From: Methylococcaceae bacterium
Lineage (GTDB): Bacteria > Pseudomonadota > Gammaproteobacteria > Methylococcales > Methylomonadaceae
Direction of reading: 5' to 3'
Assembly: GCA_013141155.1 (NCBI GenBank)
Contig: JABFRM010000036.1
Location: forward strand, 1-41,210
Length of the DNA stretch: 41,210 nt
Shown here: positions 26,485 to 34,382 of the stretch, one piece after another
Layout: every line of letters begins with the position of its first letter
Numbering within the stretch: position 1 is the first letter of the stretch
Notes under the pieces: model-generated
The model's input: only the letters and a program-made list of their open reading frames with translations
What the model was told of the DNA's origin: nothing
The model's database searches: none
Program-made: the position numbers and the translations under genes

Positions 26485-27040
26485 GACCGGCACGCATGGT
26501 GAGTAAATTAATATCTATGCCTATTTTTTTGGCGGCTAGATCCCAGCGTTGGGTAAAGGGCGTGGTAAATAATATATCCGTTGCGCAGGGGACGTTTAGC
26601 CAAGCATTGCTAACAAACTCTTGTTCTAATTGACCGGCACCCCAGCCTGCGTAACCTAATGCGACTAAGTAGTGTTTAGGGCCGGTGCCGTTGGCAATGG
26701 CTTCCAATACATCGCGCGAGGTAGTCAACGCAATACCCTCGGAAATAAGGATGGAAGAATCCCATTCGCCGCCAGCGTCATGGATGACAAAGCCACGTTC
26801 TTGCTGCACTGGGCCGCCGGAAAAAATATCGACATCCAGCGTTTCTGTGGCGGTGGCTTGAATGCCCATTTGCTTATAAATGTCACCCAATTTCATGCCC
26901 GCTGGGCGGTTAATCATAATGCCTAATGCGCCTTCAGTAGTGTGCTGACACAAATAGGTGACGGTATGAAAAAAACCGGGATCGGCTAACGTTGGCATAG
27001 CAATTAAAAACTGGTTGTTTAAAAAAGTAGATTCAGTCAT
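26477..27040 (-). CDS. yqgE: YqgE/AlgH family protein
   Basis: The 187-residue protein starts with LNNQFLIAMPTLADPGFFHTV and shows LGIMINRPAG, the family hallmarks, plus GGPVQQERGFVIH and LGYAGWGAGQLEQE in the C-terminal half. Function is not settled; AlgH was linked to alginate regulation in Pseudomonas. It appears to be the first gene of the yqgE-ruvX-pyrRBC'-LOG block, and its promoter should lie in the A/T-rich 27041-27277 gap. Confidence 0.92.
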   Translation of the reverse strand: MTESTFLNNQFLIAMPTLADPGFFHTVTYLCQHTTEGALGIMINRPAGMKLGDIYKQMGIQATATETLDVDIFSGGPVQQERGFVIHDAGGEWDSSILISEGIALTTSRDVLEAIANGTGPKHYLVALGYAGWGAGQLEQEFVSNAWLNVPCATDILFTTPFTQRWDLAAKKIGIDINLLTMRAGHA

Positions 27041-27277
27041 AAAGTGCTTATTTTTAGTTGGTTAGTTTTTATAGTGCATTTTGCGAGGGACGCACTCGCA
27101 CAGGGGAAACGATTATATGCTTGCTCTTAATAGCGCTACGTTTAAGTATAGCTAACTTTATCTTCAGCAACTATTTTATGCGATATAAATTTATCAGGAT
27201 GCCAAAAAATGGAGCTTCTGGTGGGTGTAAAAAATGCTCTGCTATTATTTAAAACCGTCATTTCTGGTGTGTTATTT

Positions 27278-27850
27278 TTAGTTGGCAGACGTACGTGATT
27301 TATCCGAAAAAGTATATATTCGGCTGATGATCAGTATATCCAGTTCGTTTAATAATGCTTCGGGTAATCTTGGGAAAGGCGCACTCATGTTAACAATTTG
27401 TATGGCCGCTTTATCTAAATCTGGGTAGCCAGAAAATTTTTGGATATTAATGCTGTCAATACTGCCGTCTGCCTTAATACCTACATCTATGGTCGCATGC
27501 GCTACTGCAATATTTTTCATGGCCGCCTCGGGGAAATTCCGAGAACCGACCGCTTCAACTTTTTGTATAAAATCGTTTTTATATTGCGCTACAATTGATT
27601 CATTGGCGCTCACGGCATTGGCCAGTTTGATGCGTGAGACTTCTTCACCCTGTTTTTCGTGATTAGTGATTTGCGCGCCTAATTCTGCAATTTGCGTTTG
27701 TAACTCGTCGAGTGATAATTGTGGCTGTGTCTTAGGCGCTTTACGTTCAGTTAGCTTGGCTGTGGGCAAGGCTTTAGATTCACCTGAAGTTAAAACTATT
27801 CCCCAAAAAAGAAAAGTAAAACACATAAATTTAAACTTCTGTGATTCCAT
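27278..27850 (-). CDS. Secreted TonB C-terminal-domain duplicate
   Basis: From an ATG at 27850 the protein has 190 residues with a signal peptide (KFKFMCFTFLFWGIVLTSGESKA, likely cut after SKA), a short coiled segment (LQTQIAELGAQITNHEKQGEE) and a TonB-type C-terminal domain (VGIKADGSIDSINIQKFSGYPDLDKAA). AAAGG lies 8 bases before this ATG, which is why I prefer it over the in-frame ATG at 27907. It lacks the N-terminal anchor and proline-rich region of true TonB, so it is likely a soluble periplasmic protein. It is a close copy of the C-terminal half of the gene at 28125-29006. Confidence 0.75.
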   Translation of the reverse strand: MESQKFKFMCFTFLFWGIVLTSGESKALPTAKLTERKAPKTQPQLSLDELQTQIAELGAQITNHEKQGEEVSRIKLANAVSANESIVAQYKNDFIQKVEAVGSRNFPEAAMKNIAVAHATIDVGIKADGSIDSINIQKFSGYPDLDKAAIQIVNMSAPFPRLPEALLNELDILIISRIYTFSDKSRTSAN

Positions 27851-27907
27851 TTTGCTAGCCTTTCTAAAATTGTTAATTGTTATCTGAAAGTCCCGTTTTT
27901 GACTCAT

Positions 27908-28086
27908 GGTTAGGATTCCGTCAAAAATAACTTCCCCCTTTGAAAAAGGGGGTCGAGGGGGAGAGCAAAGCGAGGGGCGATATCTAATAAATCTCCCCTA
28001 ACCCCTCTTTTTCAAAGAGGGGGACTGAGTGGCTACCCAGCAAGAACATTCACAAATCAGGAAGTTATTTTTAACCAAATCCTTAG
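27908..28086. repeat. MITE-like inverted-repeat element, copy 2
   Basis: The element is nearly identical to 4986-5165 over its full length. The inner ends are a perfect 13-bp inverted repeat (AAAAATAACTTCC at 27923-27935 against GGAAGTTATTTTT at 28060-28072), and weaker pairing (AGGATT/AATCCT) continues outward. It carries the same two C5/G5-type hairpins and the same internal segment. It lies exactly between the two TonB-like paralogues and could insulate or terminate transcription from the upstream copy. Confidence 0.8.
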
Positions 28087-28124
28087 TTAAAAAAGTAAAG
28101 TCACTACTTTTGACACTTGATTTC

Positions 28125-29006
28125 TTAGTTAGCAGACATACGTGATTTATCCGAAAAAGTATATTCTCGGCTGATGACCAGTATATCCAGTTCGTTCAAT
28201 AATGCTTTGGGTAGTTTTGGGAAAGGTGCGCTCATACTAACGATTTTTTTAGCCGCTTTATCTAAAGCCGGGTAGCCGGAAGATTTTTGGATATTAATGC
28301 TGTAAATACTGCCATCTGCCTTAATGCCAACGTTCATAGTTACATGTGCTAAAGCAACGTTCTTCATTGCCGCCTCGGGGAAATTCAATGAGCCGATGCG
28401 TTCAACTTTTTGTATGAAATCATTTTTATATTGCGCTGCAATAGATTTATTGGCACTCACAGCGCTGGTCAATTTGATGCGCGAGATTTCTTCACCCTGT
28501 TTTTCGTGCTTAGCGATTTGAGCGCCTAATTCTGCAATTTGCGTTTTTAAGGTGTCGAGTGATAATTGCGGTTGTGGTTGCGACGGTGTTTTAGGGATTT
28601 CCTGTTCGACTATTTGGGTGGTGGGCAGTGCTTTTTTGGATACTTTTTGGGTAATGATTTTGGGGGCTGCCTGATGTTTTACTGGTGCAGGGTTTTGGGT
28701 TAAGACGGGCTTTTCTGTTTGCCCTACGCTGGGTATTTTTTGCTTAGGGGACGTGGGTTTTATTTTTTTCTGTCCCCCACCGAGTTGATGTTCTGGCGCC
28801 AAATAGCGTGCATGTTTGGGAGGCTTTGGCGTCGTTTTGGCTTCCAGGGTTATTTCAATGTCTCTATTGATACGTTTGGGTTTGGACGATGAAAAATTGA
28901 TGAGCAATAATAAGGCATGAAAAATAATCGCCGCGAATACCGCAATGAGCAAGCGATCATTACGGGAAACGACGGAAGTGGGCTTAAATAAAATGGAATT
29001 AGCCAT
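28125..29006 (-). CDS. TonB-like energy transducer
   Basis: The 293-residue protein from the ATG at 29006 has one N-terminal membrane anchor (LLIAVFAAIIFHALLLLINF), a long Lys/Pro-rich periplasmic spacer, a short coiled segment (LKTQIAELGAQIAKHEKQ) and a TonB C-terminal domain (VGIKADGSIYSINIQKSSGYPALDKAAKKI). It would couple the proton motive force to outer-membrane receptors, although no exbBD or receptor is nearby. A TTG at 29027 is an alternative start. The ATG overlaps the gshB stop by 8 bases, implying coupling to gshB. Confidence 0.85.
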   Translation of the reverse strand: MANSILFKPTSVVSRNDRLLIAVFAAIIFHALLLLINFSSSKPKRINRDIEITLEAKTTPKPPKHARYLAPEHQLGGGQKKIKPTSPKQKIPSVGQTEKPVLTQNPAPVKHQAAPKIITQKVSKKALPTTQIVEQEIPKTPSQPQPQLSLDTLKTQIAELGAQIAKHEKQGEEISRIKLTSAVSANKSIAAQYKNDFIQKVERIGSLNFPEAAMKNVALAHVTMNVGIKADGSIYSINIQKSSGYPALDKAAKKIVSMSAPFPKLPKALLNELDILVISREYTFSDKSRMSAN

Positions 29007-29955
29007 GATGCGAGAGGGTATTGGCAATATGATCCATTAATAAGCCGCTAATGTTGATATTAAATTGCTTATTGAGTTCTTGTACACAAGTGGGGCTGGT
29101 AACGTTGATTTCGGTTAAATAATCGCCAATAACATCTATGCCGACAAACACCAGACCTTTTTCGCGTAAAGTTGGCCCTACCTGCTCGGCAATCCATCTG
29201 TCGCGTGGGGTCAATGGACGCCCTTCTGCCGTCCCGCCAGCCGCCAAATTGCCACGGGTTTCGCCTGGTGCGGGGATGCGCGCCAAGGCATAGGGGATTA
29301 CTTCGCCATTGACCAATAAAATACGCTTATCGCCGCCCTTGATTTCGGGCAAATATTTTTGCGCCATCACATAGCGGGTATTGTACTGAGTCATGGTTTC
29401 CAAAATCACGCTTAAATTGGGGTCGCCCTGTTGCAGATAAAAAATGGAGGTGCCGCCCATACCGTCTAATGGCTTTAAGATGATTTTACCGTGTTCGGCT
29501 AGAAAATCCCTAAACAAATGCGGCTCTCTGGCAACCAAGGTATCTGCGCAACACTGTGGAAACCAGGCGGTAAACAGTTTTTCATTGGCATCACGCAGCG
29601 ATTGCGGTTTGTTGATGACATAAGCCCCCAAACTTTCTGCACGTTCCAGCAGGTAGGTGGCATAGATGTACTCTTGATCAAAAGGCGGGTCTTTGCGCAT
29701 TAAGATCACATCCAGCTCATCCAACGGCAAATTTTGTTCTGCCGTAAATTCAAACCAGCACTTAGCATCCCGTTGCACCCGCAGTGTTTGCGTTCTGGCG
29801 TAGGCGCGACCATTGCGTAGATACAAATCGTTGAGTTGCATATAATGCAGCTCCCACCCTCGTGCTTGGGCTTCAAGCAGCATGTCGAAACTGGTGTCTT
29901 TTTTAATGTTAATCTGAGCGATGGGATCCATCACTATACCGAGTTTTATAGGCAT
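28999..29955 (-). CDS. gshB: Glutathione synthetase
   Basis: The 318-residue ATP-grasp ligase adds glycine to gamma-glutamylcysteine. It starts KLGIVMDPIAQINIKKDTSF, the usual GshB opening, and shows ILKPLDGMGGTSIF (ATP-grasp P-loop-like), RILLVNGEVIPYALARIP and FVGIDVIGDYLTEINVTSPT (metal-binding Glu/Asn near the C-terminus). Length matches E. coli GshB (316). It is followed by tonB with overlap and is divergent from rpmB. Confidence 0.96.
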   Translation of the reverse strand: MPIKLGIVMDPIAQINIKKDTSFDMLLEAQARGWELHYMQLNDLYLRNGRAYARTQTLRVQRDAKCWFEFTAEQNLPLDELDVILMRKDPPFDQEYIYATYLLERAESLGAYVINKPQSLRDANEKLFTAWFPQCCADTLVAREPHLFRDFLAEHGKIILKPLDGMGGTSIFYLQQGDPNLSVILETMTQYNTRYVMAQKYLPEIKGGDKRILLVNGEVIPYALARIPAPGETRGNLAAGGTAEGRPLTPRDRWIAEQVGPTLREKGLVFVGIDVIGDYLTEINVTSPTCVQELNKQFNINISGLLMDHIANTLSHHG

Positions 29956-30093
29956 ACAAGTCTCATAAGTGTCTGGGCGTAAATAATGGTTGTGGTGTTA
30001 AAAATAAAACAAGTAGCCAGTGCGTGTCATTGGTATGTGCTAACGATTTAAGTTGCTTTTAAAATCAATGAAAGTCACTATTTTAACGGGTTA

Positions 30094-30137
30094 TTTTACA
30101 GATTGTTATTTACCTGTAAAAGATTTTTTGGTATAAA
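30094..30137 (+). promoter_or_regulatory. rpmB promoter with overlapping inverted repeat
   Basis: TTTACC (30109-30114) and TATAAA (30132-30137) are spaced by 17 bases, giving a reasonable sigma70 promoter 42 bases before rpmB. A perfect 8-bp inverted repeat, TTTTACAG at 30094-30101 and CTGTAAAA at 30114-30121 with a 12-base spacer, spans the -35 box and could be an operator. The activity is not proven. Confidence 0.5.
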
Positions 30138-30179
30138 GGACGGCTAACTTTTGAATCACGGCATACTAAGAGGTTAATC

Positions 30180-30416
30180 ATGTCCAGAATTTGCCAAATA
30201 ACCGGAAAACGTCCCGTTACCGGAAACAATGTATCACATGCTCACAATAAAACCAGAAGACGTTTCTGCCCCAATTTGCAACACCATAGATTTTGGGTGG
30301 AAAGTGAGAATCGCTGGATTCGTTTGAGAATTTCCACCAAAGGTTTGCGTATTATTGATAAAAAAGGCATTGATGCCGTTTTGGTTGATTTACGCAGTAA
30401 AGGCGAAAAAATTTAA
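30180..30416 (+). CDS. rpmB: 50S ribosomal protein L28
   Basis: The 78-residue protein begins [20 protein letters not shown], the standard bacterial L28 start, and contains [14 protein letters not shown] ribosome site AGAGG lies 8 bases upstream. It is followed after 12 bases by rpmG, the usual pair. Confidence 0.98.
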   Translation: MSRICQITGKRPVTGNNVSHAHNKTRRRFCPNLQHHRFWVESENRWIRLRISTKGLRIIDKKGIDAVLVDLRSKGEKI

Positions 30417-30428
30417 GGAGTCCCCCTC

Positions 30429-30584
30429 ATGCGCGATAAAATAAAATTAATTTCCAGTGCTGGCACTGGGCATTTTTATACCACTGATAAAAATAAACGT
30501 AACATGCCGGAAAAAATGGAGATCAAAAAATTTGATCCTGTAGTTCGTCAGCATGTGATGTACAAAGAAGCCAAAATTAAATAA
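30429..30584 (+). CDS. rpmG: 50S ribosomal protein L33
   Basis: This 51-residue gene starts [20 protein letters not shown] and ends in MYKEAKIK, matching bacterial L33. It has no zinc-binding cysteine pairs, so it is the zinc-independent (C-) form. An AAGGAG ribosome site precedes it, and a terminator follows within 40 bases. Confidence 0.97.
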   Translation: MRDKIKLISSAGTGHFYTTDKNKRNMPEKMEIKKFDPVVRQHVMYKEAKIK

Positions 30585-30620
30585 GCCACATTATTGTTGC
30601 TTAAGTTAAGGTCGTCATAA

Positions 30621-30650
30621 AAAAACCACAGTTAAGCGACTGTGGTTTTT
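30621..30650. terminator. Bidirectional terminator between rpmG and the cNMP gene
   Basis: The stem AACCACAG/CTGTGGTT with an 8-base loop is flanked by an A run on the left and a T run on the right. It can therefore serve rpmG on the + strand and the convergent gene at 30668 on the - strand. Confidence 0.85.
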
Positions 30651-30667
30651 GCTTTTTGGCCGTTGCT

Positions 30668-32011
30668 TTACGTGTGCTTTACTTGCTGCAAGGTTTCTTT
30701 GAGCTGATCGGTTTGTTTGGCCAAATCTTGAAATTGTTTTTCAATAAAATCTTTTTCCTGTTGCGTGACCGCACACTGCTGCTTTAATTTTTGCAGCATG
30801 GTTTTAAGCTGCTTGTTTTCAGCCACTAACTGTTCCAATGTTATTTCTTCAGGCACATTGGGTATTTCAGTTGCTTCCGGCTCCTGTTCTTGGCCTGCAT
30901 CTTCTAAAAATGTTTTCCTCATCGTGGAATTACGCACAAAGCTAACCAACTCGCCGGACGGCTCGGTCGGTAAGCTACAGAGTCCGTTTTTGAGTATTTT
31001 CACGGAAAACTTATGCCGTAAGAGTAAAAATGCAGCTGCGGCACTGATTTTTCCATCTTCGCAGACGACGATTACGGTTCTTTTGCGATCAAAGGTTTTG
31101 AACTGCATCAATATTGAGAAAAAAGGCGCATTAACGCTGCCTTTCAGATGCCAAGCACAATAATCATCTTGTAAGCGTACGTCTACAATAAACGCACCTG
31201 TCTTTAGCTCATCTTCCAATTCGGTAGCATCTATATATTTTAAGGCGGGTGTCTTAATCAGCGTAATAAACTTTTCTTTGTTTAGCCGTAGCAAGATTAA
31301 ATCGGTTAAAGCGGTTACTGATACGCTAATTGGTTGATCGGATAGCAGGGCATTTTCGCCGAAGGTATCACTTGAACGTAATTGTGCTAGTTTAATTTCG
31401 CGCGCGTTAGGGCTGGGTTTACGCGACAGCAGGCATTGACCTTGCTTGATCAGATAATAATATTCACCAATATCCCCTTGTCTTAATACCACCGATCCTT
31501 TAGTGACGCGAACTTCTTCCAAGCTCATCAATAACTTTTGCAGATTGGCGGGGGGTAAGCTTTCAAAGATAGGTGAATTTAACAGAGTCGTCATCCAATC
31601 GTCAGGATTATCTTCTGATTCATTGCCAGCCATATAAGTATTATCCTCGTGATTAATATGTTTTTTGTGTGAAGCGAGCCAATCAGCATCTAAGCGTAAA
31701 TAACGTAAAGAGCTTAACGCAACGGCATTGATTTTTCTAGGGATATGATGTGCCAGTGCAAAGCGTCCGGAAAAACTTTGTGCATCAATAATTTCAACTT
31801 GCATGCCAGCAGCTTGCAGGGAAACTTCACCACTTAATAGATAAACCAACTCATTATCATCATCACCTCTTTTAAACAGAACATCCCCTGGAGCCGCGGT
31901 CAGCACTTCTATTCTCGCACAAATGCTTTCGAATCGGGATAGCGGTAATGTCGCTAAAGGAATAAACTTGCGAATTTCTTGTGCTTCTTTAGAATTAGCG
32001 GCTATCGGCAT
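30668..32011 (-). CDS. Double cyclic-nucleotide-binding / rhodanese / coiled-coil protein
   Basis: The 447-residue cytoplasmic protein has four parts: a cNMP-binding domain (about 20-110; PGDVLFKRGDDDNELVYLLSG), a second cNMP-binding domain (about 145-255; RQGDIGEYYYLIKQG with TFGENALLSD), a rhodanese-like domain (about 260-355) with C317 in VVCEDGKISAA at the active-loop position, and a C-terminal coiled coil (about 390-445). The first cNMP site lacks the phosphate-binding Gly-Glu-x2-(A/L)-L motif and may be degenerate; the second retains it. No DNA-binding domain or enzyme output is visible. It may signal through sulfane-sulfur or redox chemistry and oligomerisation; the function is not established. 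It is divergent from degQ. Confidence 0.85.
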   Translation of the reverse strand: MPIAANSKEAQEIRKFIPLATLPLSRFESICARIEVLTAAPGDVLFKRGDDDNELVYLLSGEVSLQAAGMQVEIIDAQSFSGRFALAHHIPRKINAVALSSLRYLRLDADWLASHKKHINHEDNTYMAGNESEDNPDDWMTTLLNSPIFESLPPANLQKLLMSLEEVRVTKGSVVLRQGDIGEYYYLIKQGQCLLSRKPSPNAREIKLAQLRSSDTFGENALLSDQPISVSVTALTDLILLRLNKEKFITLIKTPALKYIDATELEDELKTGAFIVDVRLQDDYCAWHLKGSVNAPFFSILMQFKTFDRKRTVIVVCEDGKISAAAAFLLLRHKFSVKILKNGLCSLPTEPSGELVSFVRNSTMRKTFLEDAGQEQEPEATEIPNVPEEITLEQLVAENKQLKTMLQKLKQQCAVTQQEKDFIEKQFQDLAKQTDQLKETLQQVKHT

Positions 32012-32068
32012 GTCACTATCCAGGGTCTTGTCAAAGTAAGGTATCCGTCATTTAGCCTTGCCAGAACT

Positions 32069-32092
32069 GATAATGCGGGTGATGGCATTATC
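32069..32092. promoter_or_regulatory. Perfect inverted repeat in the cNMP/degQ divergent gap
   Basis: GATAATGC, an 8-base spacer and GCATTATC form a perfect 8-bp inverted repeat with 16 bases between half-site centres. It lies 58 bases before the cNMP-protein ATG and 93 bases before degQ. The geometry suits a dimeric regulator. No T run follows, so a terminator is less likely. Confidence 0.4.
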
Positions 32093-32184
32093 CCGAAAAT
32101 TAAATTTATAGCGACATTAAACATTTTAAACGTGTCATTGTCTATTATTGCATTTATTACTCTTTAACTTTTGGTCAAAACGTT

Positions 32185-33561
32185 ATGCACACAAAATTAA
32201 TTTTTTCATGTTTATCTTTGATGTTGTTGAATATAGGATTATTTACGTCGGTGAAAGCTTATGCAACTTTACCTACCATACTCAACAATCAGCCGCTGCC
32301 TTCCATTGCGCCGATGCTGGAAGTGACTATGCCAGCCGTGGTCAATATATCGACGTCCAAAAATATTCAGGTCATGGATAACCCGTTGCTAAGGGATCCT
32401 TTCTTCCGAAATTTTTTTCAAATTCCTGATGCACAACAGCAACCACAACAACAAAAGCAACAAAAAAACAGCTTAGGGTCTGGCGTTATTATTGATAGTG
32501 GCAATGGCTATGTACTGACCAATAATCATGTCATTGATAAAGCGGATAAAATCATGGTGACGCTAAAAGATGGGCGACAATTAGATGCTAAGCTTATTGG
32601 TACTGATCCTGAAGCCGATGTTGCGGTCATTCAAATTAGCGCCGACAACCTCACCGCGTTACCGATAGCCGATTCTAGCCAACTGCGTGTCGGCGATTTT
32701 GTGGTGGCAATTGGCAATCCCTTCGGACTTGGGCAAACAGTCACTTCCGGTATCGTCAGTGCTCTAGGGCGTTCTGGATTGGGCATTGAAGGCTATGAAG
32801 ATTTTATTCAAACTGATGCCTCCATTAATCCCGGTAATTCCGGCGGTGCATTGGTCAATTTACGCGGTGAGTTTGTCGGCATGAACACCGCTATTTTAGC
32901 TCCAACTGGCGGTAATGTCGGCATCGGTTTTGCCATTCCGGCGAATATGACCATGACCATTAAAGAGTCGTTGGTGAAGCACGGCGAAGTCCGTAGAGGG
33001 TTATTGGGCGTAAGTACGCAGGATTTAACGCCTGAGCTAGCGAAAGCCTTTAATTTACAAAATCAACGGGGTGCGGTGGTTAGTCGTATTGAGGGTAACT
33101 CCCCTGCCGCCAGAGCAGGCTTGGAGCCTGGTGATATTATTGTGGCCGTTAATGCTAAGCAGGCTAAAAATAGTTATGACATCCGTAACATGATTGGTTT
33201 ATTGCAAATTGGTGATGAGGTCGCGCTTGAATATTATCGCGGCAATAAAAAATTGACGACCACTGCCGTTATTGGCAAACCAAAACGCCCGACTTTGGAC
33301 GGGGAGACGTTACATCCAATTTTAAAAGGTGTGCAATTAAGCGTACCGCAAAAAAACCAAGTAGAAGGCGTATTGCTTGAAAAAATTGATTCCCGTTCGT
33401 ATGCCTGGAAAACCGGTTTGCGTTCTGGCGATATTATTATTTCAGCCAATCGTTATCGAGTGCGTAATTTGGAGGAATTGGCACAGGTAGTGAATCCGAA
33501 TAGTGGATTGGTGATTAACATCCAGCGGGGCGAGGAAGCGTTTTTTGTGGTGTTAAGATAA
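32185..33561 (+). CDS. degQ: DegQ/HtrA (Do) periplasmic serine protease
   Basis: The 458-residue protease has a signal peptide ending SVKA (residue 25). A trypsin-like domain has catalytic H115 (LTNNHVI), D145 (DPEADVAVI) and S219 (NPGNSGGAL), and two PDZ domains lie at about 270-360 (RRGLLGVSTQDLTPELA) and 375-455. The Q-rich loop (about 84-94) is the LA-loop region that distinguishes DegP/DegQ types, and its moderate length points to DegQ/MucD. It degrades or refolds damaged periplasmic proteins. It is flanked by a divergent cNMP protein and a convergent cytochrome/oxidase block. Confidence 0.94.
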   Translation: MHTKLIFSCLSLMLLNIGLFTSVKAYATLPTILNNQPLPSIAPMLEVTMPAVVNISTSKNIQVMDNPLLRDPFFRNFFQIPDAQQQPQQQKQQKNSLGSGVIIDSGNGYVLTNNHVIDKADKIMVTLKDGRQLDAKLIGTDPEADVAVIQISADNLTALPIADSSQLRVGDFVVAIGNPFGLGQTVTSGIVSALGRSGLGIEGYEDFIQTDASINPGNSGGALVNLRGEFVGMNTAILAPTGGNVGIGFAIPANMTMTIKESLVKHGEVRRGLLGVSTQDLTPELAKAFNLQNQRGAVVSRIEGNSPAARAGLEPGDIIVAVNAKQAKNSYDIRNMIGLLQIGDEVALEYYRGNKKLTTTAVIGKPKRPTLDGETLHPILKGVQLSVPQKNQVEGVLLEKIDSRSYAWKTGLRSGDIIISANRYRVRNLEELAQVVNPNSGLVINIQRGEEAFFVVLR

Positions 33562-33638
33562 ACATGGCTTCAGAAATATCAACTCCTCGGTAGCTATATA
33601 GCATTTATCCGGAGAAGTGAACCACCGATTGGAAGTGG

Positions 33639-33683
33639 CACGATACTTGATGGCGTAGGATAATGAACGCCTTAAGTATCGTG
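33639..33683. terminator. Two-part stem-loop between degQ and cytochrome c genes
   Basis: CACGATACTT (33639-33648) pairs with AAGTATCGTG (33674-33683), and GGCGT (33652-33656) pairs with ACGCC (33667-33671), forming an interrupted 45-base hairpin. No T run touches it, so it could be a weak terminator for either convergent gene or a palindromic repeat unit. Confidence 0.5.
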
Positions 33684-33735
33684 TTGCAAGTAGGGGCTGC
33701 GATCTTTTTTTCTGGTTTTATATAAGATGGCGATT

Positions 33736-34380
33736 TTACTGATACGCCTGATAATATTCAGCCAGCTCCTTAATTTCGGCCTCACTGAGTTGCCCTGCAA
33801 TCAGGCGCATACGGCTGTAAATATCGTTATGTCGTTCGCCATTTTTATAGGCCAATAAGGTTTTGGCTAAATAATCCGCCTGCTGTCCTGCGAGTGCCGG
33901 AATATCCATTTTTTCGCCCTGTCCTTTAGCCCCATGACAAACAAAGCAGGGCGGCAGGATGCGTTTGCCATCACCATCCGCGACCATTTTTGCTGCCCGT
34001 GTCAGTTTGGCATTGCTTTTTGATGCTTTTGGTGGCGGCAAGGTGCTAAACCAGACCGCCAAATCAGCGGCAGCTTGCTCACTGAGTTTTTTAGCCTCGA
34101 CAGCCATCATCGCATCAGAACGCTGATCGCTTGCATAATCCATTAATTGCTTGTAAGTATAACTAGCAACCTGCCCTGCCAGTGCAGGCGCCAATGACGG
34201 TGTACCTTGGCCTTGGTCACCGTGGCAACTGGCGCAGGTTTCGGCTAATTTTTTGCCATTATTAGCATTGCCGTTTTTAACGAACTTCAGTAGCTCAGGT
34301 GTCCAGGCAATATCTGATGCAACTTCGGCATGAATGCTCAACGGTGTTAATAGCGCCAGTAATAATAATGTGTATTTCAT
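33736..34380 (-). CDS. Dihaem cytochrome c (c4-like)
   Basis: From the ATG at 34380 the protein has 214 residues, with a signal peptide (MKYTLLLLALLTPLSIHA). Two haem-binding CxxCH motifs are visible: CASCH at 49-53 and CFVCH at 145-149. Methionine ligands are plausible in each half (e.g. MMAVEAKKL; RMRLIAGQL). The duplicated architecture is that of cytochrome c4, a periplasmic electron donor to terminal oxidases. It follows the oxidase subunit I gene by two bases, so it is most likely the oxidase's donor. An ATG at 34395 is an alternative that would add five residues and overlap subunit I. Confidence 0.92.
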   Translation of the reverse strand: MKYTLLLLALLTPLSIHAEVASDIAWTPELLKFVKNGNANNGKKLAETCASCHGDQGQGTPSLAPALAGQVASYTYKQLMDYASDQRSDAMMAVEAKKLSEQAAADLAVWFSTLPPPKASKSNAKLTRAAKMVADGDGKRILPPCFVCHGAKGQGEKMDIPALAGQQADYLAKTLLAYKNGERHNDIYSRMRLIAGQLSEAEIKELAEYYQAYQ

Positions 34381-34382
34381 GA

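Noticed and set aside
27058-27252. 64-residue frame upstream of yqgE
   Set aside because: Odd composition, no ribosome site and no similarity to a known family; more likely A/T-rich promoter DNA.
27048-27285. 14-bp direct repeat TTATTTTTAGTTGG at both ends of the yqgE upstream gap
   Set aside because: A/T-rich, one copy overlaps the TonB-like stop codon, and no mobile element lies between; probably coincidental.
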